Assembly (NCBI GenBank): GCA_002354655.1
Contig: DELY01000003.1
Coordinates: 1 to 64,000 of the forward strand
DNA length: 64,000 bases
DNA from: Pseudomonas sp. UBA2684
GTDB taxonomy: Bacteria > Pseudomonadota > Gammaproteobacteria > Pseudomonadales > Pseudomonadaceae
Reading direction: 5' to 3'
A program made the position numbers and the translations under genes. Positions 54,123 to 62,983 of this stretch are shown piece by piece (within the stretch, counting starts at the first letter, position 1; the number at the start of each line of letters is the position of its first letter). Below the pieces are notes generated by a model. The model had not been told where the DNA came from. It ran no database searches and was given only the letters and a program-made list of their open reading frames with translations.

Positions 54123-54740
54123 ATGAGCGCCGCCTGGCAGCCGTTGCTTGACTGGTGGTTCGGTGCGGCCGGCTGCGGCCCCGCGCCAACCGCTGTCGAG
54201 GTCGCTGCGGCGCGCACCAAGCTGTGGTTCGGTAAACATGACCGCCAGGATGTCGACGCGCGCCAGCGTTTCGGCACGCTGGTCGAGCAGGCGCTGGCTG
54301 GTGAGTTGGGCGATTGGCAAGCGCATGCGCAGGGTTGGTTGGCGACACTGCTGTTGCTCGACCAACTGCCACGGATGATCTACCGCGATACCCCGCGTGC
54401 CTTCGCCGGCGATCGCCTGGCCCAGGCGCTGGTGCAGGAAGGGCTGGCGCGCAGTCTTGAGCGGCAGCTGGCGCCAATCCAGCAGGTATTCGTTTATCTG
54501 GTGCTTGAGCATGCCGAAGATCTGGCGACGCAAAACCTGGCCGTCCAGCACTTCACCGCGCTGCGCGATGCAGCGTCGAGCGCCGAGCGTGCGCTATTCG
54601 CCGATTATCTGGATTATGCCGAGCGCCACCAGCGGGTCATTGCCCGCTTTGCCCGTTTCCCCCATCGCAACAGCATTCTCGGGCGTTCTTCGCGTGCGGA
54701 AGAACTGGCGTTCCTGGAGGAACCCGGCTCGCGTTTCTGA
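54123..54740 (+). CDS. DUF924 family protein
   Basis: A 205-residue helical protein: LLDWWFGAAG at the start, LATLLLLDQLPRMIYRDTPR, PIQQVFVYLVLEHAEDLATQ and RFPHRNSILGRSSRAEELAF near the end are the DUF924 signature. The family is thought to have a TPR-like fold and no known activity. It begins 3 bp after fbp. Confidence 0.9.
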   Translation: MSAAWQPLLDWWFGAAGCGPAPTAVEVAAARTKLWFGKHDRQDVDARQRFGTLVEQALAGELGDWQAHAQGWLATLLLLDQLPRMIYRDTPRAFAGDRLAQALVQEGLARSLERQLAPIQQVFVYLVLEHAEDLATQNLAVQHFTALRDAASSAERALFADYLDYAERHQRVIARFARFPHRNSILGRSSRAEELAFLEEPGSRF

Positions 54741-54809
54741 CGTCCAACCAGGCAAGCGGCGGGCTGCTGTGCCACGCTTGCCGACACCGTTCATCCAGGA
54801 GTTTGTGCC

Positions 54810-55064
54810 ATGTCGTTGCGCTATTTCGCGGTGCTGTCGTGCTGTGTGTTGTTGGCTGCATGCAGCAAGATCAATCAGGAAAACTATTCCAAGCTCAAAG
54901 CCGGGATGAGCAAGCCCGAGGTGGAAAGCCTGCTCGGTGGCCCGGCAGAGTGTTCCGGTGCGCTGGGCATGTCGAGTTGCACCTGGGGCGATCAAGAGAG
55001 TTTTATCAGCGTGCAGTATGCCGGTGACAAGGTGCTGATGTTTTCTGGCAAGGGTTTGAAATAA
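54810..55064 (+). CDS. Small BamE/OmlA-like lipoprotein
   Basis: An 84-residue lipoprotein: signal MSLRYFAVLSCCVLLAACSK with lipobox LAAC (Cys18). The mature part (NYSKLKAGMSKPEVESLLGG, then CTWGDQESFISVQYAGDKVL) looks like the two-helix/beta fold of SmpA/BamE or DUF3862 proteins. Two further cysteines (ECSG and SSCTW) may form a disulfide. AGGAG precedes the ATG. It is 10 bp upstream of the lipocalin gene. Confidence 0.75.
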   Translation: MSLRYFAVLSCCVLLAACSKINQENYSKLKAGMSKPEVESLLGGPAECSGALGMSSCTWGDQESFISVQYAGDKVLMFSGKGLK

Positions 55065-55074
55065 GGAGGCGAAA

Positions 55075-55635
55075 ATGCGCGTATTGGTTGGGCTATTGGC
55101 TATCGCCCTGCTCGCCGGCTGTGCCAATTCCGGTACGGGTGTGGTGCCGCCGAAAACTGTCGATAAAGTCGATTTGCAGCGTTATCAGGGGACTTGGTAC
55201 GAGTTGGCACGACTGCCGATGTTTTTTCAGCGCAATTGCGCGCAGTCCGAAGCGCACTATGCCTTGCAGGATGATGGCGGGGTCGGCGTGACTAATCGCT
55301 GCCGCACCCTGGATGGCGAATGGCAGCAGGTCAGCGGCAGGGCAGTGCCGCAGGTCGAGGGCCAGACCGATAAGCTGTGGGTCCGCTTCGATAACTGGTT
55401 CAGCAACCTGCTGCCGGGCGTGGCCAAGGGCGAATACTGGGTGCTGTACCTGGACGACGATTACCAGACGGCGCTGGTCGGACACCCCAACCGCGAGTAC
55501 CTCTGGTTGCTGGCGCGCAACCCGCAAGTAGCGCCGGCCATGCGTGACAAGCTGGTGGAGGTGGCACGCGGGCAGGGTTATGACACGTCTGAGCTGATCT
55601 GGCGTACGCCGGATGCGCAGATGCCAATGCAATAA
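55075..55635 (+). CDS. blc: Outer-membrane lipoprotein lipocalin (Blc)
   Basis: A 186-residue lipoprotein lipocalin. Signal peptide and lipobox LLAGC (Cys16). VDLQRYQGTWYELARLPMFF contains the lipocalin GxW motif, and YWVLYLDDDYQTALVGHPNR plus YLWLLARNP are the second conserved blocks. It probably binds lysophospholipids or fatty acids at the outer membrane. AAGGAGG precedes the ATG. A perfect terminator follows. Confidence 0.92.
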   Translation: MRVLVGLLAIALLAGCANSGTGVVPPKTVDKVDLQRYQGTWYELARLPMFFQRNCAQSEAHYALQDDGGVGVTNRCRTLDGEWQQVSGRAVPQVEGQTDKLWVRFDNWFSNLLPGVAKGEYWVLYLDDDYQTALVGHPNREYLWLLARNPQVAPAMRDKLVEVARGQGYDTSELIWRTPDAQMPMQ

Positions 55636-55664
55636 GCAACGCCCCGTAAGGGGCGTTGCTTATT
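55631..55664. terminator. Bidirectional intrinsic terminator
   Basis: Perfect 15-bp arms (55631-55645 and 55650-55664) with a GTAA loop lie between the lipocalin gene, whose stop codon overlaps it, and the convergent lipoprotein gene. Confidence 0.85.
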
Positions 55665-55682
55665 GTGCGGTAACGCCAGCGG

Positions 55683-56117
55683 CTATTCCCAATTCAGGCG
55701 CGCCAGCTTCCAGTCGCCGTCTTCCAGCCACCATTCCAGTTTTACACTGTAATGCCGCGCGCTGTCGGGGATCAGGCCTTCGGCTCCGGCCATGGCGACT
55801 TGGGCTTCGGTGTGGCCTTTTTCGCTGTAGGTCGGGTCGACCCGGCTGTCTTTGCTCAGGGCGATGACCTTGATGTTCTTGTGGCGGATAAACAGCAGCA
55901 TCATGGTGCGCTGCGCCCAGTCCCGATCGAATTGCTGTTGGGCTGAGAAGGTTGGGTGCAACTGCTCGAGTACCGCACCGGTCTGCTTGGCCTCCAGGTT
56001 GTCTTGCAGTTGCTGCACGGCAGCTTCGAGTGCGGCCTGTGGGTTGTCGGCTTCCCCGCAACCGCTTAGCAGGGCGAACAACATCATGAAAGATAGGGCT
56101 AATTTCCGTGTTGGCAT
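55683..56117 (-). CDS. Hypothetical lipoprotein
   Basis: A 144-residue lipoprotein: MPTRKLALSFMMLFALLSGC with lipobox LSGC (Cys20). The mature part starts with a helix (NPQAALEAAVQQLQDNLEAK) and continues as an alpha/beta fold (FDRDWAQRTMMLLFIRHKNI, then YSVKLEWWLEDGDWKLARLN), which recalls NTF2-like periplasmic proteins. The ATG at 56117 follows GGAG. Function unknown. Confidence 0.75.
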   Translation of the reverse strand: MPTRKLALSFMMLFALLSGCGEADNPQAALEAAVQQLQDNLEAKQTGAVLEQLHPTFSAQQQFDRDWAQRTMMLLFIRHKNIKVIALSKDSRVDPTYSEKGHTEAQVAMAGAEGLIPDSARHYSVKLEWWLEDGDWKLARLNWE

Positions 56118-56243
56118 GCTGAACTCCTTTTTCATGGTTATGATGCGGGGCAGAGCGGAAAACGCTAGCGGCGCCAACCCGGGCGGCTTGGTCGCTGACC
56201 CAGTGGCTGGGTCGTACCGTACGCATCAATCCAGGAGTGCACC

Positions 56244-57215
56244 ATGCAGACTTTGTATCCGGAGATCAAACCCTACGCCCGCCACGAGTTGGCCGTAGAG
56301 GCGCCGCACGTTCTGTATGTGGACGAAAGCGGCTCGCCGGATGGGTTGCCGGTGGTGTTCATTCACGGCGGCCCGGGTGCCGGTTGCGATGCCCTGAGTC
56401 GGCGCTTTTTCGACCCTAATCTGTACCGCATAGTGACGTTCGACCAGCGCGGTTGCGGGCGGTCGACGCCGCACGCCAGCCTGGACAACAACACCACCTG
56501 GGACTTGGTTGCCGACCTCGAGCAGATCCGTGAACACCTGGGCATCGACAAGTGGGTACTGTTCGGCGGCTCCTGGGGGTCGACCCTGTCGCTGGCCTAT
56601 GCCCAGCGTCATCCGGAGCGGGTGCACGCGCTGATCCTGCGCGGCATCTTCCTCTGCCGGCCGCAGGATTTTCACTGGTTTTACCAGGAAGGCGCCAGCC
56701 GCATGTTCCCCGACTACTGGCAGGATTACCTGGCGCCGATCCCGCTTGAGGAGCGCGGCGAGTTGATGCAGGCGTTCTATAAGCGCCTCACCGGGCCCGA
56801 TCAGATTGCCCAGATGCACGCGGCCAAGGCCTGGTCGACTTGGGAGGGGCGGACCCTGACCCTGCGGCCCAACCCGCAGGTGGTCGAGCGCTTCGCCGAT
56901 ACCCACCGCGCCCTGTCGATTGCGCGCATCGAGTGTCACTACTTCGTCAACAATGCGTTCCTCGAACCCAATCAGTTGATTCGCGACATGCCAAAAATCG
57001 CGCATTTGCCGGGAGTGATCGTGCACGGCCGCTATGACGTGGTCTGCCCGCTGGATAACGCCTGGGAACTGCACCAGGCCTGGCCGAACAGCGAGCTGCA
57101 GATCATTCGCGACGCCGGCCACGCCGCGTCGGAAACCGGGATTACCGATGCCCTGGTGCGGGCGGCAAACCAGATTGCCCGGCGCCTGCTCAACCTGTCG
57201 CCTGACGAAGCATGA
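56244..57215 (+). CDS. pip: Proline iminopeptidase
   Basis: A 323-residue alpha/beta hydrolase of peptidase family S33 that removes N-terminal proline. The nucleophile is Ser110 ([15 protein letters not shown]), the acid is in GRYDVVCPL and the histidine in [17 protein letters not shown] (about 41-49) forms the oxyanion hole and [12 protein letters not shown] is family-typical. Its stop overlaps the dtd start by 4 bp. Confidence 0.95.
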   Translation: MQTLYPEIKPYARHELAVEAPHVLYVDESGSPDGLPVVFIHGGPGAGCDALSRRFFDPNLYRIVTFDQRGCGRSTPHASLDNNTTWDLVADLEQIREHLGIDKWVLFGGSWGSTLSLAYAQRHPERVHALILRGIFLCRPQDFHWFYQEGASRMFPDYWQDYLAPIPLEERGELMQAFYKRLTGPDQIAQMHAAKAWSTWEGRTLTLRPNPQVVERFADTHRALSIARIECHYFVNNAFLEPNQLIRDMPKIAHLPGVIVHGRYDVVCPLDNAWELHQAWPNSELQIIRDAGHAASETGITDALVRAANQIARRLLNLSPDEA

Positions 57216-57649
57216 AGGCACTGATTCAACGCGTGCGCGCTGCGCGGGTCGAAGTCGAGGGTGAGATCGTTGGGGCCATCGACCAGGGCCTGCTGGCGCT
57301 GGTTGGTGTCGAACCACAGGACACCCCGGCCAGCGTCGCCAAGTTGTTGCACAAGCTGCTCAACTACCGGGTGTTCAGCGATGCCGAGGGCAAGATGAAC
57401 CTGTCGTTGGGGGATGTCGGCGGTGGCTTGCTGCTGGTCTCGCAGTTCACTTTGGCCGCCGACACCAAAAGCGGTTTGCGCCCAAGCTTTTCCAGCGCGG
57501 CCTCGCCGGCGCTCGGCGCCGAGTTGTTCGACCTGCTGGTCGAGCAGGCCCAGGCCAAGCATCCGCAGGTCGCCACCGGACGTTTCGGCGCCGACATGCA
57601 GGTGCATCTGATCAACGATGGGCCGGTGACTTTCCTTCTGGAGAGCTAG
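57212..57649 (+). CDS. dtd: D-aminoacyl-tRNA deacylase
   Basis: A 145-residue enzyme that hydrolyses D-aminoacyl-tRNAs. [20 protein letters not shown] begins the typical fold, [20 protein letters not shown] is the conserved active-site block, and the Gly-cisPro motif is in [11 protein letters not shown]. It is translationally coupled to pip (ATGA). Confidence 0.96.
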   Translation: MKALIQRVRAARVEVEGEIVGAIDQGLLALVGVEPQDTPASVAKLLHKLLNYRVFSDAEGKMNLSLGDVGGGLLLVSQFTLAADTKSGLRPSFSSAASPALGAELFDLLVEQAQAKHPQVATGRFGADMQVHLINDGPVTFLLES

Positions 57650-57656
57650 TACGGCT

Positions 57657-57729
57657 GTGGGAGGGGCCTTGGCCGCGAGCTGTTGTGTGCCTGGGGCCAT
57701 GGAACGCTCGCGGGCAAGCCCGCTCCTAC
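57657..57729. repeat. REP-like pair after dtd
   Basis: GTGGGAGGGGCCTTGGCCGC at the left, and CTCGCGGGCAAGCCCGCTCC at the right, the same right half as in 32003-32087. Confidence 0.65.
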
Positions 57730-57747
57730 GTGTTGTGCTGGGGTTCT

Positions 57748-58335
57748 TTATTTCTGTAGCGCTTCGGCGACGAAGTCGAGGCGATCCTGGCCAAAGTGCA
57801 GTTGGTTGTCGACGAAGAAGCTCGGCGCGCCGAATACGCCGCGTTTGATGGCCTCCTCGGTGGTTTCCTTGAGCCGCTCTTTGACCGCCTCGTCGCTGAC
57901 CAGGCGTTCGAACTCGGCCACATCCAGGCCGGCAGCAACCAGCACCTCGGCCACGACCTCGGCTTTGCCGAGGTTTTTTTGTTGCACCCACAGGGCTTCG
58001 AACATGGCCTGCACGTAGCTCGCGAACTGCGGCGTGCCGAGGTAACCGGCGGCGCCGCGCATCAGCGTCAGGGTATTGATCGGAAAGTGCGGGTTGAAGG
58101 CCAGCGGCACGCCATAGCGTGTGGCGAAGCGGGCCAGGTCTTGCAGCATGTAGCGACCCTTGGCCGGAATGCTGACCGGCGACTGGTTGCCGGTGGCCTT
58201 GAACACGCCGCCGAGCAGCATCGGCCGCCAGACGATCTCGGCGCCGGCAGCGGCGGCAATCTGCGGCAGTTGCGTCCAGGCCAGGTAGCTGGTCGGGCTG
58301 CCGAAATCGAAAAAGAACTCTACGGTTTTGTTCAT
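57748..58335 (-). CDS. 2-hydroxychromene-2-carboxylate isomerase-type DsbA-fold protein
   Basis: A 195-residue thioredoxin/DsbA-fold protein of the kappa-GST group. MNKTVEFFFDFGSPTSYLAW has the glutathione-site serine, GVFKATGNQSP and ARFATRYGVPLAFNPHFPIN are family segments, and RGVFGAPSFFVDNQLHFGQD is the cis-proline part. It probably isomerises an aromatic degradation intermediate using glutathione. The ATG at 58335 is chosen because it begins the first strand. It lies downstream of the SDR gene, separated by a MITE. Confidence 0.88.
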   Translation of the reverse strand: MNKTVEFFFDFGSPTSYLAWTQLPQIAAAAGAEIVWRPMLLGGVFKATGNQSPVSIPAKGRYMLQDLARFATRYGVPLAFNPHFPINTLTLMRGAAGYLGTPQFASYVQAMFEALWVQQKNLGKAEVVAEVLVAAGLDVAEFERLVSDEAVKERLKETTEEAIKRGVFGAPSFFVDNQLHFGQDRLDFVAEALQK

Positions 58336-58375
58336 GGTGTGTCCTGTGGTCGGGTTCGAGGTCAGTGACGGTTGA

Positions 58376-58459
58376 CTTAGAGCCTTTTCAACGTCTCGCG
58401 AGCTGGAGTCCTGCAAGGCGCTACGTTAGTAACGCAGCAGACTTTGAACAGGTTCTTAG
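58376..58459. mobile_element. MITE-like element, 84 bp
   Basis: Ends CTTAGAGCCTTTTCAACGTC and the inverted GACTTTGAACAGGTTCTTAG match at about 16 of 21 positions. The left end closely resembles the right end of the element at 49069-49241. The right terminal bases include the TAA stop of the SDR gene. Confidence 0.7.
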
Positions 58460-59184
58460 AAGGTTTCTGTCCACGGTCGCAGATCCAGCTCATGCACCCA
58501 GCAATCGCGCGGCTGGCAATGGATCTGCCAGTAGGTCTCGGCGATATGCTCGGGGTTGAGGATGCCGTCCTGTTCCTTGCGCTGATACAGCTCGGGGAAA
58601 GTCTCGCGGATGAAGGCTGTGTCGATGGCGCCATCGATGATCGGGTGGGCGACATGGATGCCCTGCGGGCCGAGTTCGCGCGCCATGCTCTGGGCCAGGG
58701 CGCGCAGGGCGAATTTGGCGCTGGCAAAGGCGGAGAAATTCGCCCGCCCACGCAGCGAGGCGGTGGCGCCGGTGAAGATGATGCTGCCACGGTTGCGCGG
58801 CAACATGACCTTCGCTGCTTCGCGACCGGTGAGAAAACCGGCCAGCGCAGCCATCTCCCAGACCTTGCGGTAGACCCGCTCGGTGGTCTCGGTGATGGAA
58901 AACTGCACGTTGGCGCCGATGTTGAAAACTACGGCTTCCAGCGGGCCGACTTCGCGTTCGATGGTGGCGAACAGCTCGATGACCTGCTCTTCGACCCGCG
59001 CATCGCAGCCGAATGCGCGTGCGCTGCCGCCTGCGGCTTCGATCTCGCTCACCAGTTGCGTCAGCTTGTCGGCATTGCGCCGCGCCATGCAGGCGACATA
59101 GCCCTCACGGGCGAAGCGTTTGGCAATTGCGCCGCCGGTGGCATCGCCGGCACCTACCACCAGAATTGCTTTGCGTTCGGTCAT
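58456..59184 (-). CDS. Short-chain dehydrogenase-like protein without catalytic tyrosine
   Basis: A 242-residue Rossmann protein. Cofactor loop LVVGAGDATGGAIAKRFA (8-25), NIGAN (88-92) and the catalytic Ser143 (TGATAS) are present. At the YxxxK position there is Phe153-Ala-Ser-Ala-Lys157, so the acid/base tyrosine is missing. It may be a non-catalytic member or use another residue. GAAGGAGAA precedes the ATG at 59184. It heads a two-gene unit with the isomerase and is divergent from an HxlR regulator. Confidence 0.88.
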   Translation of the reverse strand: MTERKAILVVGAGDATGGAIAKRFAREGYVACMARRNADKLTQLVSEIEAAGGSARAFGCDARVEEQVIELFATIEREVGPLEAVVFNIGANVQFSITETTERVYRKVWEMAALAGFLTGREAAKVMLPRNRGSIIFTGATASLRGRANFSAFASAKFALRALAQSMARELGPQGIHVAHPIIDGAIDTAFIRETFPELYQRKEQDGILNPEHIAETYWQIHCQPRDCWVHELDLRPWTETF

Positions 59185-59291
59185 TGCGGTTCTCCTTCGG
59201 TTGAAATCACGTCGCGGTGCTGTCCTCGTTTTCTTCGCCCGTTGAGCGAAAGTGGCGCGTAACGCCGGAGAGAGAGCGGGCACGCTTGTTA

Positions 59292-59337
59292 GTTCTTATT
59301 TGGAACCTAGGTGGATAGTCGGTTCCATTTTAGAACC
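59292..59337. promoter_or_regulatory. Paired HxlR operator-like palindromes
   Basis: GTTC-N7-GAAC (59292-59306) and GGTTC-N7-GAACC (59321-59337) have centres 30 bp apart. They lie between the divergent SDR and HxlR genes in an AT-rich patch, fitting dimeric regulator sites. Confidence 0.65.
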
Positions 59338-59378
59338 TGTCAAGCTATGGTGAGCCATCGATTGCAGGAGAATGACCA

Positions 59379-59882
59379 ATGCGCTGGGAACAACTCGATC
59401 AACAACCCTGCTCACTGGCCCGCACCTTGTCGGTGGTGGGTGACCGCTGGACCCTGTTGGTGCTGCGTGAAAGCTTTATGGGTATCCGCCGTTTCGACGA
59501 GTTCGAGCGGCGTTTGGGCGTCACCCGGCATGTGCTGGCGGATCGTTTGAAGAAGCTGGTGGAGGCGGGCGTGCTGGATAAGGTCGCTTATCAGCAGCGC
59601 CCGTTACGCGAGGACTATCGCCTGACTAGCAAAGGCCGCGATCTCTACCCGGCCGTGCTGGCGCTGGTGAACTGGGGCGATCGGCATATGAGTGACGCGC
59701 AGGGCGCGCCGATTCGCCATGTACATAGCCGCTGCGGACAGCAGATGCACGGTGTGCTGGTGTGTTCGGAGTGTGGTGAAACGCTGGCGCCGCATGATGT
59801 GGCGCTGGAAGAGGCACCGGCGTTCAAGGGGCAACTGTTGCCGGTGCATTGGCAGGCCAAACAGGCGGGGGAAGGCTCGTAG
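59379..59882 (+). CDS. HxlR-family transcriptional regulator
   Basis: A 167-residue winged-helix regulator. CSLARTLSVVGDRWTLLVLR (residues 11-30) is the typical HxlR start, followed by RRFDEFERRLGVTRHVLADR and the wing VAYQQRPLREDYRLTSKG. The C-terminal extension (residues about 110-160) has four cysteines in HSRCGQQM and LVCSECGETL, which could bind zinc. It is divergent from the SDR-isomerase pair and probably controls it through the two palindromes. Confidence 0.92.
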   Translation: MRWEQLDQQPCSLARTLSVVGDRWTLLVLRESFMGIRRFDEFERRLGVTRHVLADRLKKLVEAGVLDKVAYQQRPLREDYRLTSKGRDLYPAVLALVNWGDRHMSDAQGAPIRHVHSRCGQQMHGVLVCSECGETLAPHDVALEEAPAFKGQLLPVHWQAKQAGEGS

Positions 59883-60032
59883 AGCCTGTGCTCATGCGCT
59901 AGCGCCGCTGTGCGGCTTGTCCGCCGTGTAACACGCCGATGGTGGACAAGCTGCGCATGTCCACCCTACGTAGGGGCTTAGCCCGCATGAAATCCGAGCC
60001 TCGGCTTCCCGGCTTGCATCCGAGCTACATGC

Positions 60033-60740
60033 TTAAAACAGGCGCGCGAGCAGCGCGCAAACTGCAGTTTCCACCCGCAGGATGCGTTCGCCGAGTTGCA
60101 CCGGTTGCAGGCCGACCGCCTGCAGTTTTTCCACCTCATAGGCAATCCAGCCGCCTTCCGGGCCGATGGCCAGCGTCACCGGTTGTTCGACTGCGCGCGG
60201 GCACGCCGGGTAAGCGCCGGGGTGGCCAATCAGGCCAAGGCTGCCGGCGGCCAGTTGGGCCAGGCGATCTTCGACGAACGGTTTGAAGCGTTTCTCGATG
60301 ATCACCTCGGGCAGCACCGTATCGCGTGCCTGTTCGAGGCCGAGGAGCAATTGTTCGCGAATCGCCTCGGGCTGCAGAAAAGGCGTCTGCCAGAAACTCT
60401 TTTCGACGCGGTAGCTGTTCAGCAGGATCAGCCGCGGCACGCCCATTGCGCTTACGGTTTGCAGCACGCGGCGCAACATCTTCGGCCGCGGCAGGGCCAG
60501 CAGCAGGGTGATCGGCAGTTTGGTCGGTGGCGGTTGGCTGAGTTCGATGCGCAGCTCGGCGTGGTCAGCCGTCAGGCTCAGCAGTTGTCCGGTGCCCATC
60601 AAACCATTCAGCAGGCCGACTCGCAGGCTGTCGCCCGCCTCGGCCCGGTGCACCTCGTGCAGGTGTTTAAGGCGGCGGCCGCTGAGTATGGCCCGGTCGG
60701 CGGCCACCAGGTCGCCGGCCTCGAGGAGCAGGAGGTTCAC
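60033..60740 (-). CDS. rsmE: 16S rRNA (uracil-1498-N3)-methyltransferase RsmE
   Basis: A 235-residue SPOUT methyltransferase. The N-terminal PUA-like part ([20 protein letters not shown]) precedes the knot with [38 protein letters not shown] and [12 protein letters not shown]. It methylates U1498 of 16S rRNA. It overlaps the tatC start by 4 bp, so it ends the tat transcript. Confidence 0.95.
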   Translation of the reverse strand: MNLLLLEAGDLVAADRAILSGRRLKHLHEVHRAEAGDSLRVGLLNGLMGTGQLLSLTADHAELRIELSQPPPTKLPITLLLALPRPKMLRRVLQTVSAMGVPRLILLNSYRVEKSFWQTPFLQPEAIREQLLLGLEQARDTVLPEVIIEKRFKPFVEDRLAQLAAGSLGLIGHPGAYPACPRAVEQPVTLAIGPEGGWIAYEVEKLQAVGLQPVQLGERILRVETAVCALLARLF

Positions 60741-61537
60741 GGCCGAGTAGCGGGCGGCTGGTCGTTGGGTTCGGATTCGGAGTCAGCGTCGTCCGGCTCA
60801 TGCTCGTCGCGGCGTTTGATCATGCTGCCACACAGGATGCCGGCCTCGAACAGCAGCCACATCGGCACCGCCAGCAGGGTCTGCGAGAAGATATCGGGTG
60901 GCGTCAGCACCATGCCGACCACAAAGCAACCGACGATCACATAGGGTCGGCTTTTGCGCAGGGTGGCCACGTCGACGATGCCTACCCAGATCAGCAGGAA
61001 GGTGGCGACCGGGATCTCGAAGGCCACGCCAAAAGCGAAGAACAACGTGAGGACGAAATCCAGGTACTCGTTGATGTCGGTCATCATCGCCACGCCTTCG
61101 GGAGTCACGCTGGCGAAGAAGTGGAAAATGATCGGGAACACCAGGAAGTAGGCGAAGGCCATGCCGCCGTAGAACAGGAAGATGCTGGAGACCAGCAACG
61201 GTACGGCGATGCGCTTCTCGTGCTTGTACAGCCCAGGCGCGATAAAGCCCCAGACCTGATGCAAGATCACCGGCACGCTGAGGAACAGGGCGATCCAGGC
61301 GGTGAGCTTGAACGGGGTGAGAAACGGCGAGGCAACGCCGGTGGCGATCATCGTCGCGCCTTCCGGCAGGTAGGCGCGCAACGGTGCGGAGACGATGGTG
61401 TAGATGTCCTGGGCGAAGTAGAACAGCCCGGCGAACAGCAGGAATATCGCCACCACGCAGCGCAGCAGGCGCGAACGCAATTCGGTCAGGTGCGATACCA
61501 GGGGCATTTCCTGGTCGCTGTCCGGTAATCGACTCAT
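60737..61537 (-). CDS. tatC: Sec-independent translocase subunit TatC
   Basis: A 266-residue inner-membrane protein with six helices. [20 protein letters not shown] contains the conserved HLxELR, and FxAPLxxYLPEG plus [20 protein letters not shown] and [14 protein letters not shown] are diagnostic. With TatB it recognises twin-arginine signal peptides. The C-terminal tail is acidic ([14 protein letters not shown]). Confidence 0.97.
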   Translation of the reverse strand: MSRLPDSDQEMPLVSHLTELRSRLLRCVVAIFLLFAGLFYFAQDIYTIVSAPLRAYLPEGATMIATGVASPFLTPFKLTAWIALFLSVPVILHQVWGFIAPGLYKHEKRIAVPLLVSSIFLFYGGMAFAYFLVFPIIFHFFASVTPEGVAMMTDINEYLDFVLTLFFAFGVAFEIPVATFLLIWVGIVDVATLRKSRPYVIVGCFVVGMVLTPPDIFSQTLLAVPMWLLFEAGILCGSMIKRRDEHEPDDADSESEPNDQPPATRP

Positions 61538-61893
61538 GGTTGTGGGGTCTTGTCCTGGCTGGCGGCGTTGGGCGTGGCGCCGGGGCTCTCGGGCGCTGCC
61601 ACGGTGGTCTCGGCAGTTTTGGTGGCGGCTGTCGGCAGCGGGGCGAGGAGATCCTGCTTCATCGCCTGCATTTCCCGCTCCAGCTCAAGGATCTGCTCGT
61701 TGTGCAGCTGCCGCCGGATTTCGTCGGCGCCGATTTCGCGCTCCACTTCCTGCTTGATCGACAGGAAGCTGCGTTTCACCCGGCCGATCCACAGGCTTGC
61801 GGTACGCACCGCACCGGGCAAGCGTTCAGGGCCGAGCACCACCAAGGCCACCAGGCCCACCAGCAGTAATTCGGTAAAGCCGATATCGAACAT
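61534..61893 (-). CDS. tatB: Sec-independent translocase subunit TatB
   Basis: A 119-residue protein with one N-terminal membrane helix ([20 protein letters not shown]), the hinge [11 protein letters not shown] and an amphipathic helix. The Ala/Pro/Thr-rich C-terminus is variable. Pairs with TatC. The stop overlaps the tatC start (ATGA). Confidence 0.96.
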   Translation of the reverse strand: MFDIGFTELLLVGLVALVVLGPERLPGAVRTASLWIGRVKRSFLSIKQEVEREIGADEIRRQLHNEQILELEREMQAMKQDLLAPLPTAATKTAETTVAAPESPGATPNAASQDKTPQP

Positions 61894-61902
61894 GGTGTGA
61901 AC

Positions 61903-62163
61903 TCAGTCTTTACGGGCGGGTTCTTCGACTTTCTGCGCCTGTCCGTCGATGGTGTGCGGCTGGTTCAGCGGAGTGCCGGTGTGCGCTGGTTGCGCTGGGC
62001 TTTCCGCCGGTTTTGCTGGGTCTTCGTCAGTATTCATCGCCTTGCGAAAGCCCTTGATGGTCTCGCCCAGGTCTGAGCCGAGGTTCTTCAGCTTCTTGGT
62101 GCCGAACACCAAGATCACCACGATGAGAATGACTACCCAATGTTTCCAATCGAAAATGCCCAT
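61903..62163 (-). CDS. tatA: Sec-independent translocase subunit TatA
   Basis: An 86-residue pore subunit: [20 protein letters not shown] is the membrane helix, [20 protein letters not shown] the hinge and amphipathic helix, then an unstructured charged tail. It oligomerises on the TatBC complex. It lies 24 bp after hisE, so the his and tat genes may form one unit. Confidence 0.96.
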   Translation of the reverse strand: MGIFDWKHWVVILIVVILVFGTKKLKNLGSDLGETIKGFRKAMNTDEDPAKPAESPAQPAHTGTPLNQPHTIDGQAQKVEEPARKD

Positions 62164-62187
62164 GAACGGAGGTCCTCGTGAGGTTGA

Positions 62188-62523
62188 TTAGTTGGTGTCG
62201 GAGCGCGCGGCTTTTTCCGCGTGTCCAGATAGACCGAAACGGCGATCCAGCTCGTCGAGCACGGCCTGCGGATGCTGGCCGAGGGCGGCGAGCATGACCA
62301 GGCTATGGAACCACAGGTCGGCGGTTTCGTAGATCAGCTCGCTGCAGTCGCCACTGGCGGCCGCGTCTTTGGCGGCGAGGATGGTTTCCACCGACTCCTC
62401 GCCGACTTTTTCGAGAATCTTGTTCAGACCCTTGTGGTACAGGCTGGCGACATAGGAGCTGTCGGCAGCGGCGCCTTTGCGCGCTTCCAGCACCTCGGCC
62501 AGACGGCTCAGGGTATCAGTCAT
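62188..62523 (-). CDS. hisE: Phosphoribosyl-ATP pyrophosphatase
   Basis: A 111-residue enzyme of histidine step two: [40 protein letters not shown] and the metal-binding [12 protein letters not shown] with [17 protein letters not shown]. The ATG at 62523 overlaps the hisI end by 8 bp, so the two are coupled; in enterobacteria they are one fused gene. Confidence 0.96.
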   Translation of the reverse strand: MTDTLSRLAEVLEARKGAAADSSYVASLYHKGLNKILEKVGEESVETILAAKDAAASGDCSELIYETADLWFHSLVMLAALGQHPQAVLDELDRRFGLSGHAEKAARSDTN

Positions 62524-62917
62524 GGCGGTGTCCTGCGGCATAGATGGCATGCGGGTCTTTGCGCACGGCGTCGACGGTTTTCCAGGCGCCGTGCTCGAAT
62601 ACCCGGTAGAAACAGCTTTCGCGGCCGGTGTGGCAGGCGATGCCGCCGAGTTGCTCGACCTTGAGGATGATCACGTCGGCATCGCAATCCAGGCGCAGCT
62701 CATGCAGCTTCTGCACATGGCCGGACTCTTCGCCCTTGCGCCACAGCTTGCCGCGCGAGCGCGACCAGTAGATGGCACGTTGTTCGCTGGCGGTCAGCGC
62801 CAGGGCTTCGCGGTTCATCCAGGCCATCATCAGCACGCGGCCGGTCTGGTAATCCTGAGCAATCGCCGGCACCAGGCCGTCGCTGTTCCAGTTAATGTCG
62901 TCGAGCCAATCGTTCAT
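62516..62917 (-). CDS. hisI: Phosphoribosyl-AMP cyclohydrolase
   Basis: A 133-residue zinc enzyme: [40 protein letters not shown], and the metal ligands [11 protein letters not shown] and the [10 protein letters not shown] cysteine. It follows HisE in the pathway although its gene is upstream. It continues into hisE. Confidence 0.96.
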   Translation of the reverse strand: MNDWLDDINWNSDGLVPAIAQDYQTGRVLMMAWMNREALALTASEQRAIYWSRSRGKLWRKGEESGHVQKLHELRLDCDADVIILKVEQLGGIACHTGRESCFYRVFEHGAWKTVDAVRKDPHAIYAAGHRHD

Positions 62918-62983
62918 CGCTACTTCCGCCCATCGCGGGCCAATTGGGTAGTGCCTTAGTGTGCCAGTGCGGCTCGGGTGTGG

